DNA of 14,788 nucleotides from Roseburia sp. AM59-24XD. GTDB taxonomy: Bacteria; Bacillota; Clostridia; Lachnospirales; Lachnospiraceae. The position numbers were made by a program, and so were the translations under genes. The stretch is from the NCBI RefSeq assembly GCF_003478445.1, contig NZ_QUET01000046.1, positions 1 to 14,788 on the forward strand, in the 5' to 3' direction. Of the stretch, positions 6,460-11,895 are shown in pieces. Position 1 is the stretch's first letter. Every line of letters starts with the position of its first letter. The notes beneath the pieces are model-generated. The model was not told where the DNA came from. It searched no databases and saw only the letters and a program-made list of their open reading frames with translations.

Positions 6460-7035
6460 AAAATGGTGTAAACGCTTGCCGCAGTTACGCCGAAACACCA
6501 TAAAATAAAGGCTTAACAAAGAAAGGAAAGATAGAAAATGAAACTAGGAATTGTGATATTACTGCCAATTTCATGTTTCTGTTCATATTCCTATGAAAAC
6601 TCATAAAGCTATATATTATCAGCGATTGGGCGAATTTAATGTAAAATATATACCTATGCAAATTTATATATAATCATAGATAAATTGTGTAGTGATTGTG
6701 TAGTAGATTAGAGCCTTGATTCATATTAAAAGTTAATTTTGATTTAGTTCGCGACAGCTGATATTTATTTCGGATGTACATCTTTGATATTTCATTAAAA
6801 ATATATATTATTCTTTGGGAAAAATTATCTTGGTTACCAACTGGTTGCCACATTGTCTCCATATGGTTGATTTTTGGTTGCATAAGTAGTATAGATTAGT
6901 TTAGTATAGTAGAGGTTAAGATAAGAATAGGGGAGAGAAGAATAGAATAGTATAGGGGAAAACGGAAATCGAAACAAGAAGAACTGTAATTGCCAGCACA
7001 GAGAAATTTAGGGATGGTATATTTTTTGTTTATGC
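6460..7035. other. AT-rich gene-poor spacer after the integrase; candidate element end
   Basis: About 575 bases with no supported gene. Visible structure: ATGGTGT (6463-6469) inverted against ACACCAT (6495-6501) right after the integrase stop; a tiny 22-codon hydrophobic frame (6538-6606) with a ribosome-like AAAGGAAAG; a tandem 10-base repeat, ATTGTGTAGT, at 6684-6693 and 6695-6704; and a purine-rich tract with repeated AGTATAG (about 6885-6960). The position directly past int is where an attachment site is normally found, but no core repeat can be identified because the other end is not in view. Confidence 0.4.
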
Positions 7036-7064
7036 TTGCATTCTGTTTGGAAATCTGTTATTGT
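7036..7064 (+). promoter_or_regulatory. Promoter for the structured leader and terS
   Basis: TTGCAT (7036-7041) and TATTGT (7059-7064) with an exact 17-base spacer. The start point would fall near 7071, just before the first leader hairpin (7074), which supports the call. No other candidate promoter is seen in the preceding 500 bases. Confidence 0.55.
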
Positions 7065-7070
7065 AAAGTT

Positions 7071-7190
7071 ACTCCGAACAGTATAGCTGATTCGGGCAAG
7101 TGATGAGCTTGGTTTTGAGGAAACTCGGTGAGTTATGAAGAATAGATCTTATTCGTAGAGGTCTATTGTTTATAGCTCTTTTTTTATTTT
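7071..7190 (+). ncRNA. Structured leader RNA ending in a U-run, upstream of terS
   Basis: Four hairpins in series are visible. First, CCGAA-CAG (7074-7081) with CTG-A-TTCGG (7087-7095). Second, CAAG (7097-7100) with CTTG (7108-7111), or alternatively GAGCT (7105-7109) with AGCTC (7174-7178). Third, GAG-GAAA-CTC in 7117-7126, or alternatively AACTC/GAGTT. Fourth, AATAGATC (7141-7148) with GGTCTATT (7160-7167). The last AGCTC is followed at once by seven T and then ATTTT (7179-7190), so pairing of GAGCT with AGCTC would create a terminator, while CAAG/CTTG pairing would prevent it. This suggests an attenuator or riboregulator. I do not match it to a known RNA family. Confidence 0.5.
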
Positions 7191-7218
7191 ATGGAGAATT
7201 TAAAGGTGGTGAATGTTT

Positions 7219-7779
7219 ATGGGCGGTAAAGGTTCTGGGAATAAAATGGTGGCAAAGAATCAAGCATGGAAGAAGTCCCCTGTGATTGGAGACAATGGCA
7301 TTACTGCTACGAAAGAGGAAATTAGCAAGATAACAGCTCATGCTCTGGAAATTGCTCTGTGGGATGAGATAGATACCAAGGATCCGGAACAACTGAGGGA
7401 TAGAACGCTGAAATATCTCCAGTATTGCATTGACAACAACATTAAGCCTGGAAATCTTGGACTGTATAATGCATGGGGCTTGACGAAAGGCGAGGTTAGT
7501 AATATTCAGCGTAGGGAGCCCAGCTCGGCGCGCACTGGCGTCATTAAAAAAAGCCGGCAGATTATGTCCCAGATCCGGGAGCAGTTGATGTCCGATGGAA
7601 AGATCAATCCAGTTACAGGTATCTTCTGGCAAAAGAACTGGGATGGCTTAAAAGACCAGCAGGAGGTTGTTATTGAGCCGCGGAGACAGGTGGAGGCAGA
7701 CCAGACACCTGAGCAGGTGCAGCGGATGCTGGAACAGGACATTCCAATCGATATGGAAGAACTTGAAAATGGCGGTTAA
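7219..7779 (+). CDS. terS: Phage terminase small subunit (gp3-like DNA-packaging protein)
   Basis: A 186-residue protein that recognises viral DNA for packaging. I choose the ATG at 7219 (protein starts MGGKGSG) over 7213 because AAGGTGGT (7203-7210) is better spaced. Features: a basic N-terminus, a helical region at DPEQLRDRTLKYLQYCIDNN, an HTH-like segment GNLGLYNAWGLTKGEVSNIQ, then the family-typical segments SRQIMSQIREQLMSDGKINP and VTGIFWQKNWDGLKDQQEVV, followed by an acidic tail. The ILxLK-like GIFWQKN-x-DGLKDQ ending is characteristic of gp3-type small terminases. It sits behind a promoter and structured leader. Unusually, the large subunit gene is 4.4 kb downstream. Confidence 0.8.
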   Translation: MGGKGSGNKMVAKNQAWKKSPVIGDNGITATKEEISKITAHALEIALWDEIDTKDPEQLRDRTLKYLQYCIDNNIKPGNLGLYNAWGLTKGEVSNIQRREPSSARTGVIKKSRQIMSQIREQLMSDGKINPVTGIFWQKNWDGLKDQQEVVIEPRRQVEADQTPEQVQRMLEQDIPIDMEELENGG

Positions 7780-8086
7780 TCATATCAAAAATTGTATATA
7801 AGACGTTCTAAATGAAAAATGAGAAGTGATAAAAACACCGTAAAGGTGCATGAAATAAGGGATTGTGGGCGATTTTGTTCTATCGAATAAACAAGAGTTT
7901 ATCACAGAGAGCTGCCGGCGAGGCGTGATAACGATCAATTTGAACGATTGTACAGAGCTGACCGGAATGCAGCAGAGAAAACAGCAAACAAGGGGGGCGG
8001 GGGTTGCAGGGAGAGACCCCAGACGCCTACTCAGCCCCACGAGTAACGAAAAAACAAAAAAGACCTGATACGAATGGAGGGAGAAT
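7780..8086 (+). other. Gap between terS and the next gene, with G-rich tract
   Basis: No confident gene. A 67-codon frame from GTG 7865 lacks a good ribosome site. An overlapping 51-codon frame (7891-8043, containing RDNDQFERLYRADRNAAEKT) looks more protein-like but has no start codon, so it may be a gene remnant. A run of six G, one C and five G (7992-8003) followed by GGG and CCCC is striking in this AT-rich sequence. A short hairpin, CACC-GTAAA-GGTG, lies at about 7835-7850. Confidence 0.35.
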
Positions 8087-8353
8087 ATGTTTGGAAGGAA
8101 GAAGCGGCATATAAAATTTCTGGAGTCAGAGAATGAAATCTTGAGGGAGAAACTGCGTAGTGCTGAGAGATATGCCGAGTATTTGGAACATGGGGACTTT
8201 ACAAAAGTAGTGTTGCTGAATCCAGATTCTGTTAAAGATGGGCAGATCGTGGTTACCGCTAAGGAATTACGAAAGGCGGCAGAATTGCCTTTGCGGATTA
8301 TCCCGTATATATCCGGAGACAGATATCTGATGCGGGTTCTTGAAAAAATTTAA
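8087..8353 (+). CDS. Small phage protein with N-terminal coiled coil
   Basis: An 88-residue protein of no recognised family. GGAGGGA (8077-8083) precedes the ATG at 8087. Residues 1-35 are strongly charged and heptad-like (HIKFLESENEILREKLRSAE), predicting a short coiled coil. The C-terminal half (VVLLNPDSVKDGQIVVTAKE, then LRKAAELPLRIIPYISGDRY) looks like a small globular alpha-beta fold. It is followed without a gap by a small membrane peptide and a lipoprotein, so these three probably form an accessory operon. Confidence 0.7.
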   Translation: MFGRKKRHIKFLESENEILREKLRSAERYAEYLEHGDFTKVVLLNPDSVKDGQIVVTAKELRKAAELPLRIIPYISGDRYLMRVLEKI

Positions 8354-8376
8354 AAATAAAAAAGGCGGTATGCGAT

Positions 8377-8535
8377 GTGATAGTCTTAAAAATATTTACA
8401 TTAGTATTCAATGGTCTGATGGCATTGTGGATGATATGCCTCGACTGCAAAGAAAAGGATGCTGCGGTCAGTGTTGGAATGAAAATGCTGATCTTAGGGT
8501 TTGTTCTGACGATGGTGTATATAATTTTTAATTAA
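8377..8535 (+). CDS. 52-residue two-helix membrane protein (GTG start)
   Basis: A short gene starting with GTG at 8377. AAAGGCGG (8361-8368) is 8 bases upstream, the best ribosome site in this gap. The product has two hydrophobic segments, IVLKIFTLVFNGLMALWMIC (residues 2-21) and MKMLILGFVLTMVYIIF (about 35-51), joined by a charged loop DCKEKDAAVSVG, a typical small two-pass hairpin membrane protein. A competing frame (8340-8531) reads as a cysteine-rich peptide without plausible composition or ribosome site, and I reject it. The gene lies 23 bases after the coiled-coil gene and 20 bases before the lipoprotein gene. Function is unknown; holin-like or accessory membrane roles are possible. Confidence 0.6.
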   Translation: MIVLKIFTLVFNGLMALWMICLDCKEKDAAVSVGMKMLILGFVLTMVYIIFN

Positions 8536-8555
8536 CAGAAAGAGAGGAAATGAAG

Positions 8556-8873
8556 ATGAAAAAGAGAATGATGGCGGTACTGCTCGTGGTAGCAATGGTG
8601 TTCACGTTGGCAGGATGCACAGAGGCAGATAGAGTGTCCGAGAATGTCTCTCAGGAGGCAGATAATTTCAATGTGCTTCGCCGGCTGGCAGTAATCAATT
8701 CCAGAACCGATAAGGTGGAATTTGAATTGATCGGTGCATTTTCACTGGATGTGGAAAGCAAGAATAAGATCAACGTGGTGTGTGAAATGAAAGATGGCTC
8801 TTATCGAAAACATATCATTGGGCTGAACAGAGAGACAATGTATGTGGTTGAGGACATCGGCGGCGCAAGGTGA
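8556..8873 (+). CDS. Beta-sandwich-type phage lipoprotein, C-terminus frameshifted
   Basis: A secreted lipoprotein: MKKRMMAVLLVVAMVFTLAG followed by Cys21 (lipobox LAGC), so it would be lipidated and anchored outside the membrane. The mature part, ADRVSENVSQEADNFNVLRR to KVEFELIGAFSLDVESK and HIIGLNRETMYVVEDI, resembles the small beta-sandwich lipoprotein family common in Clostridial prophages. In that family the chain continues after VEDI.GA with a segment like K-Y-x-Y-E-V-N. Here that segment (NKYRYEVNYIPESIVPITIT) is present but in a different frame, 8870-8944. A one-base indel near 8865-8872 thus replaces the last roughly 24 residues with an immediate stop. The start at 8556 is chosen over 8550 because AGAGAGG (8541-8547) is better spaced. 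Such surface proteins can act in superinfection exclusion, but that is not shown here. Confidence 0.75.
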   Translation: MKKRMMAVLLVVAMVFTLAGCTEADRVSENVSQEADNFNVLRRLAVINSRTDKVEFELIGAFSLDVESKNKINVVCEMKDGSYRKHIIGLNRETMYVVEDIGGAR

Positions 8874-8970
8874 ATAAGTACAGATATGAGGTCAACTACA
8901 TACCGGAATCTATTGTACCAATCACCATTACAAACAAAAAGTAACACACTGCCTGATCGAAGGTTGATCA

Positions 8971-9038
8971 CCGGAATATAGTTCAATGGTAGAACGCTTG
9001 ATGATCAGAAGATGCAGGTTCGATTCCTGTTATTCCGG
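8971..9038 (+). tRNA. tRNA-like element with shortened anticodon region (possible pseudo-tRNA)
   Basis: The D and T halves are clear: acceptor CGGAATA (8972-8978) pairs perfectly with TATTCCG (9031-9037), extended by C8971-G9038. U8-A9 is present, the D arm is GTTC-AATGGTA-GAAC (8981-8995), and the T arm is GCAGG-TTCGATT-CCTGT (9014-9030). The D region is very like bacterial tRNA-Gly. Only 17 bases (8997-9013) lie where 22 are normal, and they form at best a 3-bp stem (CTT/AAG) with a 9-base loop. Total length is 67 bases, no CCA is encoded, and I cannot assign an anticodon. It is likely a phage-borne tRNA that lost about 5 bases, or a tRNA mimic. Confidence 0.5.
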
Positions 9039-9169
9039 TTTGCTGTCGTTGTGATTCTTGCAGTAGACAGCGTGCCATATACATATATATGGTCTCCCTC
9101 CCCGTAGCAAGTAGCTGTGAATGTGTGTCGGAAGCACAGCGGGGATTATTGATAAGGAGCAGGAAAGGG

Positions 9170-9502
9170 GTGGTATCTACGGTAGTAACAAAGCACGCAA
9201 GGTATCGTATGAAGCAGAGATGCGGCGTAGGGAAGAGATCAGCTCATCGTATGGCTGAAAAGGTTTATCGGCTGGGTGTACGACACGGGGAGACGTCCGG
9301 TAATCTGCGGAAATGGGTGGATGCTCAATATTTCTATAATCGGTCAGCAAATCAGATCCGGCTGTATGGAGATAAAGCGTACATATTTCACGATGAGAAA
9401 CTGATTACTGTGATTCAGATACCACATAACCTTGTTCCAGAAGTGGCAGCAATCAGAAAATTCAAGGAAGAGAAAGGCAGGAAAAAAGATGAGTCAGATT
9501 GA
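9170..9502 (+). CDS. DUF4258/BrnT-like small phage protein
   Basis: A 110-residue protein when started at GTG 9170, preceded by AAGGAG (9154-9159). An in-frame GTG-less extension to 9089 reads as non-protein and lacks a ribosome site. The core begins TKHARYRMKQRCGVGKRSAH and ends NQIRLYGDKAYIFHDEKLIT-VIQIPHNL. The HAxxRMxxR start and the beta-strand finish resemble DUF4258 and BrnT/RelE-like folds, some of which are toxins of toxin-antitoxin pairs. Phage versions like this are usually unpaired and of unknown function. It overlaps the next gene by 14 bases, so the two are probably co-translated. Confidence 0.65.
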   Translation: MVSTVVTKHARYRMKQRCGVGKRSAHRMAEKVYRLGVRHGETSGNLRKWVDAQYFYNRSANQIRLYGDKAYIFHDEKLITVIQIPHNLVPEVAAIRKFKEEKGRKKDESD

Positions 9503-10037
9503 GGAACACAAAAAGCTGGTTGATTTTGTGCACGATGTGTATGTACGAAAGAATCATGATTATGGTGACAGCTTTGGCAGATCCTTTAAAAAGTACGGGA
9601 TCGTTGCTGCACTGGTCCGAATGGAAGATAAATGGAACCGGTTGGAGAATCTTGCCGGCGGAGCAAAGCAGAAAGTGATGGATGAAAGCATCCGGGATAC
9701 CTGTCTTGACCTGGCGAATTATTGTCTGATGACGGTAATGGAACTGGATCGAAAGAAGGCAGTAGAAAATCAGAGAATATTTGAGGAGCAGGTAAAAAGC
9801 GAGATTGCACAAGATCACATTATTGTTGATGATTTTGTGGATGAAGTTAATGAAGTCATTGAAAAGGGCACCGGTGAGCTCGTAATACCTGATAAGTTGG
9901 AGAAAGAGAAAAAGCCGATTGATGAGGGTAAGGTGATGGCTCTTTATAAAGCTAAGTGGTCACAGGCAAAGATCGCGGATGAGATGGGATGTTCACAGTC
10001 GAGGATTTCGCAGATCATAAAGGCGAATAAAGAGTGA
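9489..10037 (+). CDS. DUF1599 (nucleotide modification associated domain 1) fused to a helix-turn-helix
   Basis: A 182-residue two-domain protein. Residues about 5-85 (KLVDFVHDVYVRKNHDYGDS, then FGRSFKKYGIVAALVRMEDK and ESIRDTCLDLANYCLMTVME) match DUF1599, an all-alpha MazG-like fold. The acidic residues expected for metal and nucleotide binding are present in the MED-K-x-x-R-L-E and E-S-I-x-D-x-x-x-D motifs. A charged linker (about 90-140) leads to a C-terminal HTH (VMALYKAKWSQAKIADEMGC, SQSRISQIIKAN). The start at 9489 is set by AGGAAA upstream and the overlap with the previous gene. DUF1599 proteins are linked to phage nucleotide modification or pool control; the added HTH suggests DNA binding or self-regulation, which is inference. 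Confidence 0.8.
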   Translation: MSQIEEHKKLVDFVHDVYVRKNHDYGDSFGRSFKKYGIVAALVRMEDKWNRLENLAGGAKQKVMDESIRDTCLDLANYCLMTVMELDRKKAVENQRIFEEQVKSEIAQDHIIVDDFVDEVNEVIEKGTGELVIPDKLEKEKKPIDEGKVMALYKAKWSQAKIADEMGCSQSRISQIIKANKE

Positions 10038-10139
10038 AAAATGCAGAATGTGCTTCCGGTTTTCACAAGATAGACTAACAAGGGTGTCGACTGGATATTT
10101 CTCCTTTCCGCATTTCAACGATTTTTATGTAAGGTTTGA

Positions 10140-10292
10140 TCATTGCTTAAAAAAATCTCTTAGAGCTTCAATGATAATTCCTTTTAACCATATTCTAAAT
10201 CGTGATGAAACACTTGCGGTTATAATAGTAAAACCACTTACTAAATAGATGATAATTTGTATTATTGTCAGTATTAGCATTAAATATGTCAT
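10140..10292 (-). CDS. 50-residue hydrophobic membrane peptide, type I toxin-like
   Basis: A minus-strand gene among plus-strand phage genes. The product begins with a long hydrophobic helix, MTYLMLILTIIQIIIYLVSG, continuing through FTIITASVS, and ends with a basic amphipathic tail (RFRIWLKGIIIEALRDFFKQ). That architecture matches small toxins of type I systems and holin-like peptides. GGGGG (10301-10305) is 8 bases before the ATG. It has its own consensus promoter. In its short leader a perfect 7-bp stem pairs CCTTATA-type sequence with the bases adjoining the ribosome site, so translation would be inhibited, as in known type I toxin mRNAs. No antisense RNA gene is proven; a TATAAT on the plus strand at 10221-10226 has no good -35. 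Alternative: an ordinary small phage membrane protein. Confidence 0.6.
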   Translation of the reverse strand: MTYLMLILTIIQIIIYLVSGFTIITASVSSRFRIWLKGIIIEALRDFFKQ

Positions 10293-10303
10293 AACGAACA
10301 CCC

Positions 10304-10323
10304 CCTTATATCTGTTTATAAGG
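10304..10323 (-). promoter_or_regulatory. Hairpin sequestering the ribosome site of the toxin-like gene
   Basis: CCTTATA (10304-10310) and TATAAGG (10317-10323) are perfect 7-bp arms with a 6-base loop. On the minus-strand RNA the 3' arm runs into the GGGGG ribosome site, so part of the Shine-Dalgarno sequence is paired. Confidence 0.6.
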
Positions 10324-10342
10324 AAACACACTCTGCTATTTA

Positions 10343-10371
10343 ATAGTATGTTTTATGGATAGAAATGTCAA
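10343..10371 (-). promoter_or_regulatory. Promoter of the toxin-like gene
   Basis: On the minus strand TTGACA (10366-10371) and TACTAT (10343-10348) are separated by exactly 17 bases. The expected start near 10336 gives a leader of about 44 bases that contains the hairpin at 10304-10323. Confidence 0.75.
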
Positions 10372-10412
10372 TGGAAAATAAAAACAGTGCAATATAGAAA
10401 AATTGAGGTGAT

Positions 10413-10556
10413 ATGGTGCTTTTACAGGAAGAAATTCAGAAGCAGGCTAATATGATTGCTAAAATCTTGATGCGTGGCAACAATGCGGAGATTAAGAAAA
10501 ACAGTGATGGAACGATTAAAGTATATGAGGTTCGGAAAAAAATTGTGAAGCATTAA
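10413..10556 (+). CDS. Small 47-residue phage protein
   Basis: A short gene with a good ribosome site (GAGGTG at 10405-10410) before ATG 10413. The product, MVLLQEEIQKQANMIAKILM followed by RGNNAEIKKNSDGTIKVYEV and a basic tail RKKIVKH, is soluble with an N-terminal helix and a beta-hairpin-like C-terminal half. The pattern I-L-M-R-G-N-x-x-E-I-K-K-x-x-D-G is familiar from small proteins near phage and element regulators in Lachnospiraceae, but its function is not known to me. It is transcribed away from the divergent toxin-like gene. Confidence 0.65.
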   Translation: MVLLQEEIQKQANMIAKILMRGNNAEIKKNSDGTIKVYEVRKKIVKH

Positions 10557-10598
10557 AGTTTTAACTGAAGCCTAAATGGGCGTGAGTGATTATACTGA

Positions 10599-10658
10599 GC
10601 TCAATTTTAAGTTGAGCGACTTTAACCAGCTCAATTTTGAGCCAGCTGAATTTTCAGC
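10599..10658. repeat. Three tandem related inverted repeats
   Basis: Three hairpins in a row share an AGCT-x-AATTTT core: GCTCAA-TTTTAAG-TTGAGC (10599-10617), GCTCAATTTTGAGC (10629-10642) and GCTGAATTTTCAGC (10645-10658). The third differs from the second by paired changes on both arms that keep the stem (C to G and G to C). They lie between the 47-residue gene and the promoter of the RHH gene. They could be protein-binding sites, a weak terminator cluster or an origin or packaging site; none is followed by a T-run. Confidence 0.65.
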
Positions 10659-10686
10659 CCTGTGATTAAAAAAATCAAAAAAGAGC

Positions 10687-10736
10687 TTGACTTTTGGAAC
10701 TCATAAGTTATAATATGACTTATGGAACTCAAAAGT
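10687..10736 (+). promoter_or_regulatory. Promoter with direct-repeat operators for the RHH gene
   Basis: TTGACT (10687-10692) and TATAAT (10709-10714) are spaced 16 bases. Two 13-base direct repeats, GGAACTCATAAGT (10696-10708) and GGAACTCAAAAGT (10724-10736), differ at one base and start 28 bases apart, flanking the -10. ATAAGT and ACTTAT also form an inverted pair across the -10. Tandem sites over a promoter are typical of ribbon-helix-helix autorepressors. Confidence 0.75.
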
Positions 10737-10749
10737 GAGGTGATAAATT

Positions 10750-10917
10750 ATGAGTCCACGAACAGGAAGACCAACCGAATGTCGAAAAGATCATGATATT
10801 AAAGTCAGAATAGATAATGATACTCATGAGAAATTGCTAAAATATTGCCAAGAACAAAAGATTACAAAAGCAGAAGCAATTAGAAGAGGCATTCATTTGG
10901 TTTTACAACAAAAATAA
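10750..10917 (+). CDS. Ribbon-helix-helix (CopG/Arc-type) repressor
   Basis: A 55-residue DNA-binding protein. SPRTGRPTECRKDHDIKVRI gives a basic N-terminus and the beta-strand (DIKVRID) that inserts into the major groove; then helix A (THEKLLKYCQEQK) and helix B (TKAEAIRRGIHLVLQ) with the family pattern S/T-K-A-E-x-I-R-x-G-I. GAGGTG (10737-10742) is 7 bases before the ATG. Its promoter contains two matching operators, so negative autoregulation is likely. It has its own terminator, making a single-gene unit. It may control neighbouring phage genes, for example the antirepressor; no partner toxin is adjacent on the same transcript. Confidence 0.85.
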   Translation: MSPRTGRPTECRKDHDIKVRIDNDTHEKLLKYCQEQKITKAEAIRRGIHLVLQQK

Positions 10918-10955
10918 AACACTCGACCGCCTACCAAGCAAAAACGAGTGTTTTT
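10917..10955 (+). terminator. Terminator after the RHH gene
   Basis: Arms AAACACTCG (10917-10925) and CGAGTGTTT (10945-10953) are perfectly complementary over 9 bp with a 19-base loop, and the 3' arm runs into TTTTT (10951-10955). It begins at the RHH stop codon. Confidence 0.85.
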
Positions 10956-11043
10956 AGAAACAAACTTCCAAAGAAATTTGATAAATCTATCATATCACTT
11001 TTCTTTAGAATATGCAAACAGAAATGAAAGGAGATATGATTTA

Positions 11044-11862
11044 ATGCAGGAAATATCGGAAACAACAATGCAGACACCAATAGAAATTGCTCTTGGTGTT
11101 GATGAAAACGGAATGACAACAGCGAGAAAGCTATATCAGTTTTTGGAACTTGCCCCACAGAATTTTGCTAGATGGTGCAAAAATAATATTACAGAGAATG
11201 ATTTTGCTGAGGAGAATGTTGATTATTGGGCATTCTTCCTCAATGAAGAATGGGGAGGACAGGCAACGACTGACTATAAACTTACTGCCCACTTCGCAAA
11301 GAAGTTGTCTTGTAAAGGTAACGGTGCAAGAGCAGAAGAAGCAAGGGAATATTTTACAACCATTGAGGAAAAGAAAAAAGAAGAAGTCATAAATCGTAGC
11401 AAATTATCCCCGCAGATGCAGATGTTATATGCGATGATGGATGAACAGGCTAAAGTGGAATTGGAGCAAAAGCGACAGGCAAGACAGATTGAGCGTGTTG
11501 AGGAGAAACAAAGAGTTCTTTCTGAAACTTTTGAAAATCCATCAGATAAAGAAGATTTTAAGTCTTGGTGTAAGAAGTGCATAAAGAAAATTGCAGATAC
11601 ACCAAAGTTTTGCAGGGAGCATTATGTTAATACAAGGTATCACGATGCTTGGAATGAGAGTTATGCACGGCTTAGTGAGAAGCGGGCGTGCCGATTGGGA
11701 CAGAGAGTGAGAACCGCGAGAGAAAAGGCAGAGAAGAATGGAGCCAGCCAGTCAAAAATCAAGGAGATTACATATTTGTCAATCATCACAGAAGACAAGG
11801 ATTTAAAGCCGGTGTATGAAACAGTAATTAAAGAAATGATGCTGGTGTATTGCGTAGCATAG
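11044..11862 (+). CDS. Phage antirepressor, AntA/AntB plus ORF6C domains
   Basis: A 272-residue antirepressor. The start at 11044 is chosen because AAAGGAG (11027-11033) precedes it; the longer frame from 10948 overlaps the RHH terminator. Residues about 10-105 form the AntA/AntB domain: TPIEIALGVDENGMTTARKL, YQFLELAPQNFARWCKNNI, then DYKLTAHFAKKLSCKGNG. A coiled-coil linker follows (DEQAKVELEQKRQARQIERV). Residues about 160-272 form an ORF6C-like domain with YHDAWNESYARLSEKRACRL, VRTAREKAEKNGASQSKIKE and the ending VYETVIKEMMLVYCV. Such proteins bind and inactivate phage repressors to promote lytic growth. It lies just downstream of the autoregulated RHH gene, which may be its regulator. Confidence 0.9.
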   Translation: MQEISETTMQTPIEIALGVDENGMTTARKLYQFLELAPQNFARWCKNNITENDFAEENVDYWAFFLNEEWGGQATTDYKLTAHFAKKLSCKGNGARAEEAREYFTTIEEKKKEEVINRSKLSPQMQMLYAMMDEQAKVELEQKRQARQIERVEEKQRVLSETFENPSDKEDFKSWCKKCIKKIADTPKFCREHYVNTRYHDAWNESYARLSEKRACRLGQRVRTAREKAEKNGASQSKIKEITYLSIITEDKDLKPVYETVIKEMMLVYCVA

Positions 11863-11895
11863 CAAAAATTCGAATAGAAGACAAGGAGCGATATT

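Noticed and set aside
4308..6490. CAGTTACGC shared by 4306-4314 and 6482-6490 as an attachment core
   Set aside because: A single 9-base match between regions of this size is expected fairly often by chance, and the positions do not bracket a complete element.
6674..6883. 69-codon minus-strand frame in the post-integrase spacer
   Set aside because: No ribosome site and an atypical residue mix; the region looks non-coding.
7098..7126. Hammerhead ribozyme-like TGATGA...GAAAC core in the terS leader
   Set aside because: The conserved C before TGA is G here, and stem II between the two core parts cannot form well.
7865..8068. 67-codon plus-strand frame from a GTG
   Set aside because: Weak ribosome site, low-quality composition at the C-terminus, and a competing more protein-like frame without a start; left as an uncertain gap.
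8340..8531. 63-codon cysteine-containing frame starting with TTG
   Set aside because: The overlapping 52-residue GTG frame has a better ribosome site and a clear two-helix membrane pattern.
10034..10066. GTGAAAA / TTTTCAC inverted repeat as a terminator after the DUF1599 gene
   Set aside because: Only 7 bp with a 19-base loop and no T-run.
10048..10248. Plus-strand frame opposite the toxin-like gene
   Set aside because: No ribosome site; it is the complement of the better supported minus-strand gene.
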